In this document: in pieces, positions 1-9,787 of the stretch
Position numbering within the stretch: position 1 is the stretch's first letter
Layout: every line of letters begins with the position of its first letter
Assembly (NCBI RefSeq): GCF_004682045.1
Contig: NZ_QUZT01000003.1
Coordinates: forward strand, 62,001-126,000
DNA from: Pseudomonas nabeulensis
GTDB lineage: Bacteria > Pseudomonadota > Gammaproteobacteria > Pseudomonadales > Pseudomonadaceae
DNA: 64,000 bases
Direction of reading: 5' to 3'
Made by a program: the position numbers and the translations under genes
The notes under the pieces: generated by a model
Databases searched by the model: none
Seen by the model: only the letters and a program-made list of their open reading frames with translations
Told to the model about the DNA's origin: nothing

Positions 1-1587
1 GGCGAACAGGGCGTAGGTGTTGATGGTCGGGTCCGGGAAGTCGCTGGCTGGCTTGACGATATCCAGTGCATTGGTGCTGGGGGCGCCGACGGCCACGCAA
101 CTGGCGCTGACGGTCAGGCAGGTTGCGCTGCCGGTACGCGAGCCGGTGACCTTCGCCTGTTTGAGGGTGGTGCCGTAGGTGACGACGTGATCGGTGTCGC
201 CGATGGCAAATGCCTTGTCCAATTGGGCATCGAACACCCACTGCTTTTCCTTGTAGAGCGTCTCGCGCTCGCGCAGCAAATTACGTGCGCCGGATACGTA
301 GTGCTCGGCGGTGGTCTGGTCGGTCTTGCCGACCTGGTAGTTGAGGCTGGTCTTGATGTGATCGGCGAACGGCGAGTCAACGGCGAAGCTGTTTTCCAGG
401 CCAAAACGTTCGCGGCTGATGGTGTCGTTACCCGAGCGGGCACGGTAGAGGTTGCTGTTGAAACCGGTGTTGTACGGGCCGCCCACGGCGCTTTTCTGGT
501 TGGTGTCGCGGTCATCCTTGTATTTCTCGTACGTCAGGACCAGGCGGTTCTCATCGCCATAGTTCCAGCCCAGCTTGGCCAGCACGTTGGTGGTGCGCAC
601 ATCTTCCGGGTTGGCGCCGGTGCGGTTCAGGCCGGTGGCGTTGTTGCCATCGTAGGTTTCAGTCTCGTGGCCATTACGCTGGCTCAGGTGCAGCAAACCG
701 TCGAAGTCCTGCACGCGGCCGGCGACGGTGCCGGAGGTCAGCCAACTGTCGTCGGCGGAGCTGTAGCCGGTTTTCAGGCGGGCGCCCACGTCTTTGCCGG
801 GCTTGATGATGTCGTCCGGATCGAGGGTGAAGTAGCTCACCGCGCCGCCGATGGCGCTGCTGCCGTAGAGGGCCGATGCAGGACCACGCAGGATCTCGAC
901 GCGCTTGACGATTTCCGGGTCGACATAGTTGCGGCGGGTCTGCGCGTACGGGCCGTTGGAGAAGTGATCGGGCACTTCGACGCCGTCGACCTGGGTGAGA
1001 ATGCGGTCACCGTCAATGCCACGGATATTGAAACCGGCATTGCCGGAGCGTGTACCGGCGCCACCGACAGAGACACCGGGCTCGTACCGCACCAGCTCAC
1101 GGCTGTTGCCGACGTTGAGACGGTCCAGCTCCTGGCGGTCGTGCACGCTGACGGTGCTCGGAACGCTGTTCACATCCTGCTCATGGCGGGTAGCGCTGAT
1201 GGTCACCTGTTGCAGGTTAAGGGTGCTGCCGGCGGCGCGCTTTTCCAGGACGATAGTGTTGCTGCCCAGTTTGCGGTAGCTCAGGTTGGTCCCCACCAAC
1301 AGCTGATCCAGGGCTTTCTCCGGCGACAACGGGCCGCGCACGCCAGGGGACGACACACCCTGGCCCAGCTCTGCCGACAGGCCGACTTGCCAGCCGGTCA
1401 CGGCCGTGAAGGCATTCAGCGCGGAAACCAACGACTGTTGCTCGATGCTGAAATTGTAATTGCCGTGGCTGCGTGAAGCGGGCTCAGCGGCGCTGGCGCT
1501 CATCAGCGGCGCGCCGGCCAGCAGGATGGCGGCAGTCAACAAGGACAGGACGGGCGAAGAAGACCGGCGGTTGAAACAAGAGGACAT
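1..1587 (-). CDS. hasR: TonB-dependent heme/hemophore receptor HasR (partial, 3' end outside window)
   Basis: Outer-membrane receptor for heme or heme-hemophore that also signals to a cell-surface sigma/anti-sigma pair. Only the first 529 codons are in the window. Reading from ATG 1587, a signal peptide (about residues 1-33) is followed by an STN signalling domain (about 43-110, starting YNFSIEQQSLVSALNAF), then a plug domain with FNIRGIDGDRILTQVDGVE and VEILRGPASALYGSSAIGG, then barrel strands. These motifs fit the hemoglobin/transferrin/lactoferrin receptor family. The STN domain and the hasI-hasS genes just upstream match HasR of P. aeruginosa. The large plus-strand reading frame across this region is a shadow. 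Confidence 0.85.
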   Translation of the reverse strand, partial: MSSCFNRRSSSPVLSLLTAAILLAGAPLMSASAAEPASRSHGNYNFSIEQQSLVSALNAFTAVTGWQVGLSAELGQGVSSPGVRGPLSPEKALDQLLVGTNLSYRKLGSNTIVLEKRAAGSTLNLQQVTISATRHEQDVNSVPSTVSVHDRQELDRLNVGNSRELVRYEPGVSVGGAGTRSGNAGFNIRGIDGDRILTQVDGVEVPDHFSNGPYAQTRRNYVDPEIVKRVEILRGPASALYGSSAIGGAVSYFTLDPDDIIKPGKDVGARLKTGYSSADDSWLTSGTVAGRVQDFDGLLHLSQRNGHETETYDGNNATGLNRTGANPEDVRTTNVLAKLGWNYGDENRLVLTYEKYKDDRDTNQKSAVGGPYNTGFNSNLYRARSGNDTISRERFGLENSFAVDSPFADHIKTSLNYQVGKTDQTTAEHYVSGARNLLRERETLYKEKQWVFDAQLDKAFAIGDTDHVVTYGTTLKQAKVTGSRTGSATCLTVSASCVAVGAPSTNALDIVKPASDFPDPTINTYALFA

Positions 1588-1687
1588 CGAGAGTGCTCCG
1601 GGGTACGAATCTTTTTAGTTGCGAACTGAACAAATAGGAATCAGTTGCATTGGCTAAGACGAGACGTACCACCCGAGGCTATCGAGT

Positions 1688-1706
1688 AAAAATAATTCTC
1701 ATTTAG
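1688..1706 (-). promoter_or_regulatory. Possible Fur box upstream of hasR
   Basis: Read on the minus strand, this stretch contains ATGAGAATTATT, matching about 12 of 19 positions of the Fur consensus GATAATGATAATCATTATC by eye. It overlaps the hasS stop codon and lies about 100 bp before hasR. It could give hasR its own iron control in addition to HasI. The match is partial. Confidence 0.4.
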
Positions 1707-2671
1707 TTCAGGATCACCAGCGCCGGGTATTCCGAGAGCTTGGCCGAGGTGATGTGGGCCAGGGAGCGCACCACATCCAGAGGTTGGTCGAGGCGGTAAT
1801 TACCCGTGACGGCGACGCTGGCGAGCTTATCGTTGGTGTTGACGATCCACCCGGGGTAATAGCGGCGCAGTTCGGCGAGTACTTCGCTCATCGGGCGGTT
1901 TTCGAAGATCAGTCGGCCCTGCACCCACGCCAGGTCCTTGTTGGCGTCCAGTTTGGCCGGCGAGCCGAAGCCCTTGGGGCCGATGCGGATGCTTTCACCG
2001 GCACTCAGGCGCACGCGGGCGTCGTCGACGGTGTTGCTCAAATCCACATTGCCGCGTTGCACCTGCACTTGCGCCTCGCCATTGAGGTAGCGCACGGCGA
2101 AGTCGGTATCGCGCACGCTGGCGCGTACGGGGCCGGCGTCGATTTCCAGGGGCAGGCCGTGGTTGGGGACAATTTCGAAAAACGCTTCGCCCTGGTAGAG
2201 GCGGGCAATGCGCTGCTGGTCCTTGATGCTGCTGGAAAACGCCGAGTTGGTGTTGAGTAGCACCTTTGAGCCTGCATCCAGTTGCAGGCGCTGGCGTTCG
2301 CCCACCACGGTGAGGTGGTCGGCTTGCAGGCGCACTGGCAGGTTGCTGAAGCTGAACAGGCCGATCAGCAACACAGCAGCGGTGGCCAGGGGTTTCCAGT
2401 GGGGTTTGATCCGGCGCCAGGCGCTCGGCTTGCGCGGCGCAGCCAGGGCCACGGCGGCGCTGTGTACCGGCGCGCCACCCCAGGCCGCCTGGGCCTTGGC
2501 AAAGGCGTGGGCGTGGGCGGAGTCGCTGGCGAGCCAGGCTTCAAATTCAGCTTGTTGCCCCGGCAGCGGGCACTGCAAGGCGATCAGCCAGTCGAGGGCT
2601 TGGTCCACAGCCGTGTCTTGCAACACCTCATGAGCCAGCTCATGGGGCCGCAGTTTATTCGGGTCCGTCAC
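1703..2671 (-). CDS. hasS: FecR-family anti-sigma factor HasS
   Basis: Inner-membrane anti-sigma factor that should hold the ECF sigma factor HasI until the receptor signals heme-hemophore binding. The 322 residues show a cytoplasmic N-terminal DUF4880-type region (about 10-65, ending AFAKAQAAWGG). One membrane segment follows at about 96-113. A periplasmic FecR domain carries LDAGSKVLLNTNS and LYQGEAFFEIVPN, and a C-terminal STN-like part carries FENRPMSEVLAELRRYYPGW. It lies between the sigma gene and the receptor gene on the same strand, the usual order of such triads. Confidence 0.85.
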   Translation of the reverse strand: MTDPNKLRPHELAHEVLQDTAVDQALDWLIALQCPLPGQQAEFEAWLASDSAHAHAFAKAQAAWGGAPVHSAAVALAAPRKPSAWRRIKPHWKPLATAAVLLIGLFSFSNLPVRLQADHLTVVGERQRLQLDAGSKVLLNTNSAFSSSIKDQQRIARLYQGEAFFEIVPNHGLPLEIDAGPVRASVRDTDFAVRYLNGEAQVQVQRGNVDLSNTVDDARVRLSAGESIRIGPKGFGSPAKLDANKDLAWVQGRLIFENRPMSEVLAELRRYYPGWIVNTNDKLASVAVTGNYRLDQPLDVVRSLAHITSAKLSEYPALVILN

Positions 2672-2728
2672 GGTGTTCCTCGGGTCTTCGCCACGTTTGT
2701 TCGGTTTTCCTACAGCAAGGGCTGAAGC

Positions 2729-3247
2729 TTAAGGCCGATCCAGCCTTTCGGCCACACCTATGCAGATGGCCATGATCAACTTGAGTTCCTTTTGCACGGT
2801 GCTCAAGGACACGTCCAACTGATCGGCAATCTCCTGGTAGCTGCAACCGTGCAGGCGGCTGAGGATAAAGATCTGTTGTTGGCGGGCGCTCAACTGGCCG
2901 AGGCTGACGCTCAAGGCTTCGAGCATTTGCTCGGCCTGGGTGGCGTCTTCGGGCGTGCTGATCGGGGCGGCGACGCTTTGCAGGACATCCAGCGGGACAT
3001 CTTCCTGCAACGTACGGGCCTGGATCCTGCGCGAACGCAGGTGGTCCAGCGCGAGGTTGCGCGCCGTCTGGTAGACGAAAGGTTCGAGGTGATCGATAGG
3101 GCGCTCACTCAAGGCCCGAGTGACGCGCAGGTAGGTTTCCTGCAACAGGTCCTCGGCGGTGCTGTGGTTATTCACCATCCGCTGCAAGGTGCGAAGCAGA
3201 ATCACCCGTTGGGTGAGAAAGACGTGGTTGAAGCGAGATTGGCTCAC
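2729..3247 (-). CDS. hasI: ECF sigma-70 family factor HasI
   Basis: Extracytoplasmic-function sigma factor of the FecI group, 172 residues. Region 2 is seen at about residues 13-80 (NNHSTAEDLLQETYLRV). Region 4 is seen at about 118-160 (LSARQQQIFILSRLHG followed by SYQEIADQLDVSLSTVQKEL). It heads the hasI-hasS-hasR set and is expected to direct RNA polymerase to the hasR promoter when the surface signal arrives. A Fur box lies 27-43 bp upstream of its start, so the triad should be off in iron-replete cells. Confidence 0.88.
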   Translation of the reverse strand: MSQSRFNHVFLTQRVILLRTLQRMVNNHSTAEDLLQETYLRVTRALSERPIDHLEPFVYQTARNLALDHLRSRRIQARTLQEDVPLDVLQSVAAPISTPEDATQAEQMLEALSVSLGQLSARQQQIFILSRLHGCSYQEIADQLDVSLSTVQKELKLIMAICIGVAERLDRP

Positions 3248-3273
3248 AGTGATACCAGACCGATTTGCAGTGA

Positions 3274-3290
3274 ATGATAATGCTTATCAT
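3274..3290 (-). promoter_or_regulatory. Fur box in front of hasI
   Basis: Perfect inverted repeat ATGATAA-TGC-TTATCAT. This is the core of the Fur consensus (GATAATGATAATCATTATC) and it sits just upstream of the hasI start. Iron-dependent repression of the hasISR genes is the natural reading. Confidence 0.8.
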
Positions 3291-3353
3291 CAACTCAAAT
3301 GGCAAGTGGCACTTTCTGTGGGCCAACACCACATCAATGAGATTGCACAAAAC

Positions 3354-3452
3354 CCATGTGGGAGCGGGCTTGCCCGCGAATGCGGTCTATCAGAGCCAAA
3401 TGTGCTGTCTGATCCACCGCTTTCGCGGGCAAGCCCACTCCCACACAAGCCC
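3354..3452. repeat. REPIN, GCGGGCTTGCCCGCGAA family
   Basis: Two inverted REP units: GTGGGAGCGGGCTTGCCCGCG near 3356-3378 and its reverse complement near 3425-3448, separated by about 45 bp. It fills the space between the 3' end of gap and the hasI promoter. This is the only copy in the window of the family whose tail reads CGCGAA. Confidence 0.85.
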
Positions 3453-3467
3453 GGTTCTCACACAGGA

Positions 3468-4469
3468 TTATTCTGCGTTACACAACGCCAGGCAGTTATC
3501 CAGCATCCGGTTCGAGAAACCCCACTCGTTGTCATACCAGGCCAACACTTTCAGCAATTTGCCGCTGACCTTGGTGTGATTGGCATCGAAAATCGACGAC
3601 AACGGGTTGTGGTTGAAGTCACTGGAAACCAGCGGCAGGGTGTTGTAACCGAGGATCTTCGAGTGCTGGCTGGCGGCCTTGAGCAGTGCGTTGACCTCTT
3701 CAGCGGTGGCTTCTTTCTTGAGCTGCACGGTGAGGTCCACCAGCGACACGTTGATCACCGGCACCCGCACGGCCATGCCGGTCAGCTTGCCTGCCAGCTC
3801 CGGCAATACCAGGCCGACCGCTTCGGCAGCACCGGTCTTGCTCGGGATCATGTTCTGGGTAGCCGAGCGCGCACGGTACGGGTCGGTGTGGTAGACGTCG
3901 GTCAGGTTCTGGTCGTTGGTGTAGGCGTGGATGGTGGTCATCAAGCCGCTTTCGATGCCCAGTTCGCGATGCAGTACCTGGGCAACCGGCGCCAGGCAGT
4001 TGGTGGTGCACGACGCGTTGGAGATGATCTGGTGGGATTGGCGCAGAATGTCGTGGTTCACGCCGTAGACCACGGTGGCGTCCGCGCCTTTGGCCGGTGC
4101 AGAAATGATCACCTTGCGTGCGCCGGCGGTAATATGGGCGGCAGCCTTGTCACGGTCGGTAAACAGGCCGGTGCATTCGAACACCACGTCGATCTTCAAC
4201 GCGGCCCATGGCAGGTCGGCCGGGTTGCGAATGGCACTGACAGCGATCCGGTCACCATTGACGGTCAGGCTTTCCTGATCGTGGGCAACCTCTGCTTCGA
4301 AAGTGCCATGCACGGTGTCGTATTTGAGCAGGTGGGCATTGATCGAACTGTCGCCAAGATCGTTGATGGCGACGATCTGCAAATCCTGGCGGTAGCCTTG
4401 GGTATACAGTGCGCGCAGGACATTACGGCCAATACGGCCAAAACCATTGATTGCGATACGAAGAGTCAT
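3468..4469 (-). CDS. gap: Type I glyceraldehyde-3-phosphate dehydrogenase
   Basis: Oxidises glyceraldehyde-3-phosphate to 1,3-bisphosphoglycerate with NAD. The 333 residues are full length for the family. The Rossmann motif [16 protein letters not shown] is at 7-22 and the active-site motif SNASCTTNC is at 150-158, with catalytic Cys154. It is divergent from edd and shares a control region with two HexR-type sites. This matches gap-1 next to edd-glk-gltR in pseudomonads, where the enzyme works below the Entner-Doudoroff pathway. A REPIN lies just downstream. Confidence 0.93.
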   Translation of the reverse strand: MTLRIAINGFGRIGRNVLRALYTQGYRQDLQIVAINDLGDSSINAHLLKYDTVHGTFEAEVAHDQESLTVNGDRIAVSAIRNPADLPWAALKIDVVFECTGLFTDRDKAAAHITAGARKVIISAPAKGADATVVYGVNHDILRQSHQIISNASCTTNCLAPVAQVLHRELGIESGLMTTIHAYTNDQNLTDVYHTDPYRARSATQNMIPSKTGAAEAVGLVLPELAGKLTGMAVRVPVINVSLVDLTVQLKKEATAEEVNALLKAASQHSKILGYNTLPLVSSDFNHNPLSSIFDANHTKVSGKLLKVLAWYDNEWGFSNRMLDNCLALCNAE

Positions 4470-4493
4470 TGGAAAGTGCCTGTCGTCGATTTG

Positions 4494-4508
4494 TTGTAAG
4501 AATTACAA
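4494..4508. promoter_or_regulatory. HexR operator, gap side
   Basis: TTGTAAGAATTACAA fits the published P. putida HexR consensus TTGT-N7/8-ACAA exactly and is palindromic. It lies 25-39 bp upstream of the gap start codon. HexR releases DNA when 2-keto-3-deoxy-6-phosphogluconate is present. The hexR gene itself is not in this window. Confidence 0.8.
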
Positions 4509-4555
4509 GATTATTCGCATAAAAATAGAAAACAAGCCTTTTTAGTGGCAATATT

Positions 4556-4570
4556 TTGTTCAATCTACAA
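4556..4570. promoter_or_regulatory. HexR operator, edd side
   Basis: TTGTTCAATCTACAA fits TTGT-N7-ACAA. It is 47 bp from the gap-side site and about 120 bp upstream of edd, so each of the divergent promoters has its own copy. Confidence 0.75.
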
Positions 4571-4690
4571 CGAGTGACCTGAATCAACTGGTCCGATTGG
4601 TCAAGTAACAGCCTGCCAACCTCTTCGCGGCGGGCGTTTGACCAGCATAGACACTCAGGTCGCCACATCCGTTAGCCTGGAGTTCTACAC

Positions 4691-6517
4691 ATGCATCCCC
4701 GCGTCCTTGAGGTCACCGAACGGCTTATCGCCCGCAGCCGCGCCACCCGCGAGGCTTACCTTGCGCTCATTCGCGGCGCAGCCAGCGACGGTCCGATGCG
4801 CGGCAAGCTGCAATGCGCCAACTTCGCCCATGGCGTGGCCGGTTGCGGCACTGAAGATAAAAATAGTCTGCGCATGATGAATGCCGCCAACGTGGCAATT
4901 GTTTCGTCATATAACGACATGCTCTCGGCGCACCAGCCGTACGAACATTTCCCTGAACAAATCAAGAAAGCCCTGCGCGAAGTCGGCTCGGTCGGCCAGT
5001 TCGCTGGCGGCACCCCGGCCATGTGCGACGGCGTGACCCAGGGCGAGCCCGGCATGGAGTTGAGCCTGCTCAGCCGCGAAGTAATCGCCATGTCCACGGC
5101 GGTAGCGCTGTCCCACAACATGTTCGACGCCGCGCTGATGCTGGGCATCTGCGACAAGATCGTCCCCGGCCTGATGATGGGCGCGCTGCGCTACGGTCAC
5201 CTGCCGATGATCTTCGTGCCGGGCGGCCCGATGCCTTCGGGTATCTCCAACAAGCAGAAGGCCGATGTGCGCCAGCGCTACGCCGAAGGCAAGGCCACCC
5301 GCGAAGAGCTGCTGGAGTCGGAGATGAAGTCCTACCACAGCCCCGGCACCTGCACTTTCTACGGCACCGCCAACACCAACCAACTGCTGATGGAAGTGAT
5401 GGGCCTGCACTTGCCGGGCGCCTCGTTCGTCAACCCGTACACGCCGCTGCGCGATGCGTTGACCCGCGAGGCCGCGCACCAGGTCACGCGGTTGACCAAG
5501 GCCAACGGCAACTTCACGCCCATCGGCGAAATCGTCGACGAGAAATCCATCGTCAATTCCATCGTCGCACTGAATGCCACGGGCGGGTCTACCAACCACA
5601 CGCTGCACATGCCGGCCATCGCCATGTCGGCGGGCATCATCCTTACCTGGCAGGACATGGCTGATCTCTCCGAGGTGGTGCCCACCCTGTCCCACGTGTA
5701 TCCAAACGGCAAGGCGGATATCAACCACTTCCAGGCGGCGGGCGGCATGTCGTTCCTGATCCGCGAACTGCTCGAAGCGGGTCTGCTGCACGAAGACGTC
5801 AACACCGTGGCTGGCAAGGGCCTGAGCCGCTACACCCAGGAACCGTTCCTGGTGGACGGCGAGCTGATCTGGCGCGACGGTCCTATCGAAAGCCTCGACG
5901 AAACCATCCTGCGTCCCGTGGCCCGTGCATTCTCGCCGGAAGGTGGTTTACGTGTGATGGAAGGCAACCTTGGCCGTGGCGTGATGAAAGTCTCCGCCGT
6001 CGCCCTTGAACACCAGATCGTCGAAGCCCCGGCGGTGGTGTTCCAGGATCAACAGGACTTGGCGGACGCCTTTAAGGCCGGCCAACTGGAAAAAGACTTT
6101 GTCGCGGTGATGCGCTTCCAGGGCCCACGCTCCAACGGCATGCCGGAATTACACAAGATGACCCCGTTCCTCGGGGTGTTGCAGGACCGTGGTTTCAAGG
6201 TCGCGCTGGTGACAGACGGGCGCATGTCCGGCGCCTCGGGTAAGATTCCCGCCGCGATCCACGTCAACCCCGAAGCCCAGAGCGGCGGGCCGCTGGCGCG
6301 GGTGCGCGATGGCGATATCATTCGCGTCGATGGCGTTACAGGCACCTTGGAGCTTAAGGTGGACGCCGACGTATTTGCAGCGCGCACGCCTGCCACGGGC
6401 CTGTTGGGCAATAACGTGGGGGCCGGTCGCGAGCTGTTTGCATTTATGCGCTTGGCCGCAAGCTCCGCAGAGCAAGGCGCCAGCGCCTTTACCTCTGCCT
6501 TGGAGACGCTTAAGTGA
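4691..6517 (+). CDS. edd: 6-phosphogluconate dehydratase
   Basis: First step of the Entner-Doudoroff pathway: converts 6-phosphogluconate to 2-keto-3-deoxy-6-phosphogluconate, an iron-sulfur dehydratase of the IlvD/Edd family. The 608 residues are full length. The family signature [20 protein letters not shown] is present, as are [18 protein letters not shown] and the later [19 protein letters not shown]. It starts an operon with glk, with which it overlaps by 4 bp (GTGA), and is preceded by a HexR site. The partner aldolase (eda) is not in the window. Confidence 0.95.
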   Translation: MHPRVLEVTERLIARSRATREAYLALIRGAASDGPMRGKLQCANFAHGVAGCGTEDKNSLRMMNAANVAIVSSYNDMLSAHQPYEHFPEQIKKALREVGSVGQFAGGTPAMCDGVTQGEPGMELSLLSREVIAMSTAVALSHNMFDAALMLGICDKIVPGLMMGALRYGHLPMIFVPGGPMPSGISNKQKADVRQRYAEGKATREELLESEMKSYHSPGTCTFYGTANTNQLLMEVMGLHLPGASFVNPYTPLRDALTREAAHQVTRLTKANGNFTPIGEIVDEKSIVNSIVALNATGGSTNHTLHMPAIAMSAGIILTWQDMADLSEVVPTLSHVYPNGKADINHFQAAGGMSFLIRELLEAGLLHEDVNTVAGKGLSRYTQEPFLVDGELIWRDGPIESLDETILRPVARAFSPEGGLRVMEGNLGRGVMKVSAVALEHQIVEAPAVVFQDQQDLADAFKAGQLEKDFVAVMRFQGPRSNGMPELHKMTPFLGVLQDRGFKVALVTDGRMSGASGKIPAAIHVNPEAQSGGPLARVRDGDIIRVDGVTGTLELKVDADVFAARTPATGLLGNNVGAGRELFAFMRLAASSAEQGASAFTSALETLK

Positions 6518-7470
6518 AGCTTGCGCTGGTCGGTGACATCGGTGGAACCAACGCCCGTTTTGCGTTGTGGCGGGACCAGGCGCTGCATTCGATCCGCGTG
6601 CACGCCACGGCGGATCATGCCAGCCCCGAGGAGGCCATCCAGGTCTACCTCAAGGAAGAAGGCCTGCAAATCGGCGACATTGGTGCGGTGTGCCTGTCGG
6701 TGGCCGGGCCGGTGAGTGGCGACGAATTCAAATTCACCAACAACCACTGGCGCCTGAGCAAGACTGAGTTTTGCAAAACCTTGCAGGTCGATGAGCTGCT
6801 GTTGGTCAATGACTTCTCGGCCATGGCGCTGGGCATGACCCGCCTCAAGCCCGACGAATTCCGTGTGGTCTGTGAAGGCACGCCGGAGCCGTTGCGCCCG
6901 GCAGTGGTGATCGGCCCAGGCACCGGCCTGGGTGTTGGCACCTTGCTGGATTTGGGTGGCGGCCGTTTTGCCGCGTTGCCGGGGGAGGGCGGCCATGTCG
7001 ACCTGCCCCTGAACAGTCCACGGGAAACCCAGCTATGGCAGCATATCTACACCGAGATCGGCCATGTCAGCGCCGAAACCGCCTTGAGCGGTGGCGGCTT
7101 GCCGCGTTTGTATCGCGCGATTTGTGCGGTGGACGGGCATACGTCGGTGCTGGACACGCCTGAAGCCATCACGGCCGCAGGCCTTGCCGGCGACCCGGTG
7201 GCGATGGAAGTGTTGGATCAGTTCAGCATCTGGCTGGGCCGGGTGGCCGGCAACAATGTGCTGACCACCGGTGGACGCGGTGGCGTGTATATCGTGGGCG
7301 GAGTGATACCGAGGTTTGCCGACTTCTTTATCCACAGCGGTTTCGCCAAGAGCTTTGCGGACAAAGGCTGCATGAGTGATTACTTCAAAGGTATTCCGGT
7401 GTGGTTGGTGACGGCGCCGTATTCCGGGTTGACTGGGGCTGGAGTTGCGCTCGAGCAGGCTTTTGCGTAG
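6514..7470 (+). CDS. glk: Glucokinase
   Basis: Phosphorylates cytoplasmic glucose with ATP, feeding it to zwf-pgl-edd. The 318 residues match the bacterial Glk family, with the ATP-binding motif [13 protein letters not shown] at 6-18, [14 protein letters not shown] in the middle and the sugar-binding [10 protein letters not shown]. The GTG start overlaps the edd stop codon, implying translational coupling. Confidence 0.93.
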   Translation: MKLALVGDIGGTNARFALWRDQALHSIRVHATADHASPEEAIQVYLKEEGLQIGDIGAVCLSVAGPVSGDEFKFTNNHWRLSKTEFCKTLQVDELLLVNDFSAMALGMTRLKPDEFRVVCEGTPEPLRPAVVIGPGTGLGVGTLLDLGGGRFAALPGEGGHVDLPLNSPRETQLWQHIYTEIGHVSAETALSGGGLPRLYRAICAVDGHTSVLDTPEAITAAGLAGDPVAMEVLDQFSIWLGRVAGNNVLTTGGRGGVYIVGGVIPRFADFFIHSGFAKSFADKGCMSDYFKGIPVWLVTAPYSGLTGAGVALEQAFA

Positions 7471-7478
7471 GTGCTGAT

Positions 7479-7565
7479 GGCCCTATCGGGGGCAAGCCCC
7501 CTCCCACACTTTGAATGTATTCACACATCAAAATGTGGGAGGGGGCTTGCCCCCGATGAGGCCCT
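7479..7565. repeat. REPIN, GGGGGCTTGCCCCC family
   Basis: Inverted pair of REP units (CGGGGGCAAGCCCCCTCCCAC and its reverse complement) separated by about 25 bp, placed between glk and gltR. It may reduce read-through into gltR or stabilise the edd-glk message 3' end. Confidence 0.85.
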
Positions 7566-7597
7566 AGAGAACACCCCATAACAACAAGGAGGACCCC

Positions 7598-8332
7598 GTG
7601 AGCGTAATCAGTAAATCCATTCTCCTCGTCGACGACGACCAGGAAATCCGCGAATTGCTGCAAACCTACCTCAGTCGCGCCGGTTTCCAGGTGCGTGGCG
7701 TGCCGGATGGCGCGGGGTTCCGCCAGGCGATGAACGAGGCGCCGTGCGATCTGGTCATCCTCGATGTGATGTTGCCGGACGAAGATGGCTTTAGCCTGTG
7801 CCGCTGGATCCGCCAGCACCCGCGCCAGGCGCAGGTGCCGATCATCATGCTCACCGCCAGCTCCGACGAAACCGACCGGGTGATCGGCCTGGAACTGGGC
7901 GCCGACGACTACATCGGCAAACCCTTCAGCCCCCGTGAGCTGCAAGCGCGGATCAAGGCGTTGCTGCGTCGCGCGCAGTTTGGCCAGGAGCGCAGCGGCA
8001 GCAGTGATGTGCTGGTGTTCGACGAGTGGCGCCTGGATATGATCAGCCACCGGCTGTTCCATGTGGACGGTGAAGAGGTGATTCTTTCCGGCGCCGACTT
8101 TGCCCTGCTCAAGTTATTTCTCGACCACCCGCAACAGATCCTCGACCGCGACACCATCGGCAACGCCACCCGTGGCCGCGACCTGATGCCGTTGGACCGT
8201 ATCGTCGACATGGCCGTCAGCCGGCTGCGCCAACGGCTGCGCGACACCGAAAAACCGCCGAGGCTGATCCGCACCGTGCGCGGCAGCGGTTACCAACTGG
8301 CAGCCAGCGTGGTTGCCGGCAATGCCCACTGA
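7598..8332 (+). CDS. gltR: OmpR-family response regulator GltR (glucose uptake)
   Basis: DNA-binding response regulator, 244 residues. The receiver domain is at 1-120, with acidic pocket LVDDDQE at 10-16, phosphoacceptor Asp56 in LVILDVMLPDEDG, and the conserved lysine in YIGKPFSP. A winged-helix output domain ends RTVRGSGYQL. The GTG start is supported by AAGGAGG 9 bp upstream. Position after edd-glk and before a matching kinase fits GltR of Pseudomonas, which controls glucose transport and exotoxin-linked sugar responses. Confidence 0.88.
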   Translation: MSVISKSILLVDDDQEIRELLQTYLSRAGFQVRGVPDGAGFRQAMNEAPCDLVILDVMLPDEDGFSLCRWIRQHPRQAQVPIIMLTASSDETDRVIGLELGADDYIGKPFSPRELQARIKALLRRAQFGQERSGSSDVLVFDEWRLDMISHRLFHVDGEEVILSGADFALLKLFLDHPQQILDRDTIGNATRGRDLMPLDRIVDMAVSRLRQRLRDTEKPPRLIRTVRGSGYQLAASVVAGNAH

Positions 8333-9773
8333 GCGCCGCCTGCCGGTGCCGCGCTCGTTGTTGGGGCGCATGTTGCTGCTGACGCTGCTCGCGGTGCTGT
8401 TTGCCCAGGCGTTGTCCAGCGTGATCTGGGTCTCGCAACTACGCGCCACCCAGCTCGAAGGCCTGGTGACCAGCGCCCGCAGCCTGGCGCATTCGATGAC
8501 GGCCAGCGTCAGCTATTTCCGTTCGTTGCCGGTGGCCTATCGCCCTTTGGTGCTGGACCAGTTGCGCAGCATGGGCGGCACGCGGTTTGTCGTGACCCTC
8601 AACGACCGCCCATTGGACATGCAAGTCTTGCCGCAAACCCCGCGCAAGCAGGCCGTGCTGGTGGCGGTGGATGAAGTGTTGCGCCAGACCCTGGGCGCCG
8701 ACGTGCATATCTCGGTGGAGTTCGTCAGCGCCGAAGACCTGCGTATTTTCAATGCCGGCTTGAAGCTCGATGAACTGCCGCGTTCCTGGGCGCATTACGC
8801 GCTGACTCTGGAGCCGGTGAACCCGCCCGTGCTGGTCACCCAGATTCAGCTCGCCCCCGGCGAATGGCTGTACATTGCCTCGCTGTTGCCTGAGCCCTAC
8901 ACCAGCCTCGAAGAACAAGGCCTGCCGTCCCAGCAAGTGTGGTTTATCGTGCTGACCAGCGGCTTCCTGCTGCTGTTTATCGGCCTGTTGGTGCACTGGC
9001 AAAGCCGGCCACTCAAGCGCTTGGCGCGGGCCGCGCGGGACATGTCCCTGGGCGCCGATGTACAACCGGTGGCCGAAGGCGGCGGCAGTGAAGTGGTGGA
9101 GGTGGGCCGCGCCTTCAACGCTATGCGCGAACGCATCAGCCGCTATCTCACTGAACGTAGCCAATTATTCAGCGCGATCTCCCACGACTTGCGCACACCG
9201 ATCACCCGCCTGCGCCTGCGTGTGGAGTTGCTGGAAGACGAGAACCTGCAAACCAAATTTGGTCGCGACCTGGATGAGCTGGAGTTGCTGGTGAAGGGCG
9301 CATTGCAATGCGTGAAAGACACCGATATCCACGAAAACATCGAGCCGGTAGACCTTAACCACGTACTCGATTGCCTGGTGGAGCCGTACGTGGCGCCCAA
9401 CGGTAATGGCCGCGTTACCCAGCATGGGCGCGCGCTGACGCCTTATCCCGGCAAGCCGCTGGCGCTGAAACGGTGTATCGGCAACCTGATCGACAATGCC
9501 TTGAAGTACGGGCAGAACGCCCATTTGCATATTGAAGATGATGGCGCCGAGTTCATCCTGCATGTGGATGACGAAGGGCCAGGCGTACCGGAGCAGCGGT
9601 TGGAGCAGGTGTTTGAGCCGCACTTTCGGCTGGCCGGGCAGCAGCAGGGCTATGGCTTGGGGTTGGGGATTGCGCGAAACATTGCCCACAGCCATGGGGG
9701 CGAGGTGAGTTTGCAGAATTTGCGGGAAGGGGGGTTGCGGGTCACCTTGCAGCTACCCCGCGGATTAGACTGA
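8322..9773 (+). CDS. gtrS: Sensor histidine kinase GtrS (partner of GltR)
   Basis: Membrane sensor kinase of 483 residues from ATG 8322; a TTG nine bases upstream is possible but less likely. It has an N-terminal membrane helix (about 15-35), a periplasmic sensor region, a second helix near VWFIVLTSGFLLLFIGLLV, then HAMP. The phosphoacceptor box is SAISHDLRTPITRLRLR, and the ATPase motifs are GNLIDNALKYG, DEGPGVPEQ and YGLGLGIARNI. It overlaps the end of gltR by 11 bp. The P. aeruginosa counterpart responds to 2-ketogluconate and 6-phosphogluconate. Confidence 0.87.
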   Translation: MPTERRLPVPRSLLGRMLLLTLLAVLFAQALSSVIWVSQLRATQLEGLVTSARSLAHSMTASVSYFRSLPVAYRPLVLDQLRSMGGTRFVVTLNDRPLDMQVLPQTPRKQAVLVAVDEVLRQTLGADVHISVEFVSAEDLRIFNAGLKLDELPRSWAHYALTLEPVNPPVLVTQIQLAPGEWLYIASLLPEPYTSLEEQGLPSQQVWFIVLTSGFLLLFIGLLVHWQSRPLKRLARAARDMSLGADVQPVAEGGGSEVVEVGRAFNAMRERISRYLTERSQLFSAISHDLRTPITRLRLRVELLEDENLQTKFGRDLDELELLVKGALQCVKDTDIHENIEPVDLNHVLDCLVEPYVAPNGNGRVTQHGRALTPYPGKPLALKRCIGNLIDNALKYGQNAHLHIEDDGAEFILHVDDEGPGVPEQRLEQVFEPHFRLAGQQQGYGLGLGIARNIAHSHGGEVSLQNLREGGLRVTLQLPRGLD

Positions 9774-9787
9774 ATGCATACAGAACC

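Noticed and set aside
187..1476. Long plus-strand reading frame of 429 codons across the has region
   Set aside because: It lies opposite hasR, whose translation shows clear STN and plug motifs. The plus frame has a random-looking Val/Ala/Gly-rich composition typical of an antisense shadow in GC-rich DNA.
3351..3460. CRISPR-like repeats
   Set aside because: The repeats are inverted pairs of palindromic units with unequal loops (REPINs); no regular direct repeat and spacer pattern and no cas gene.
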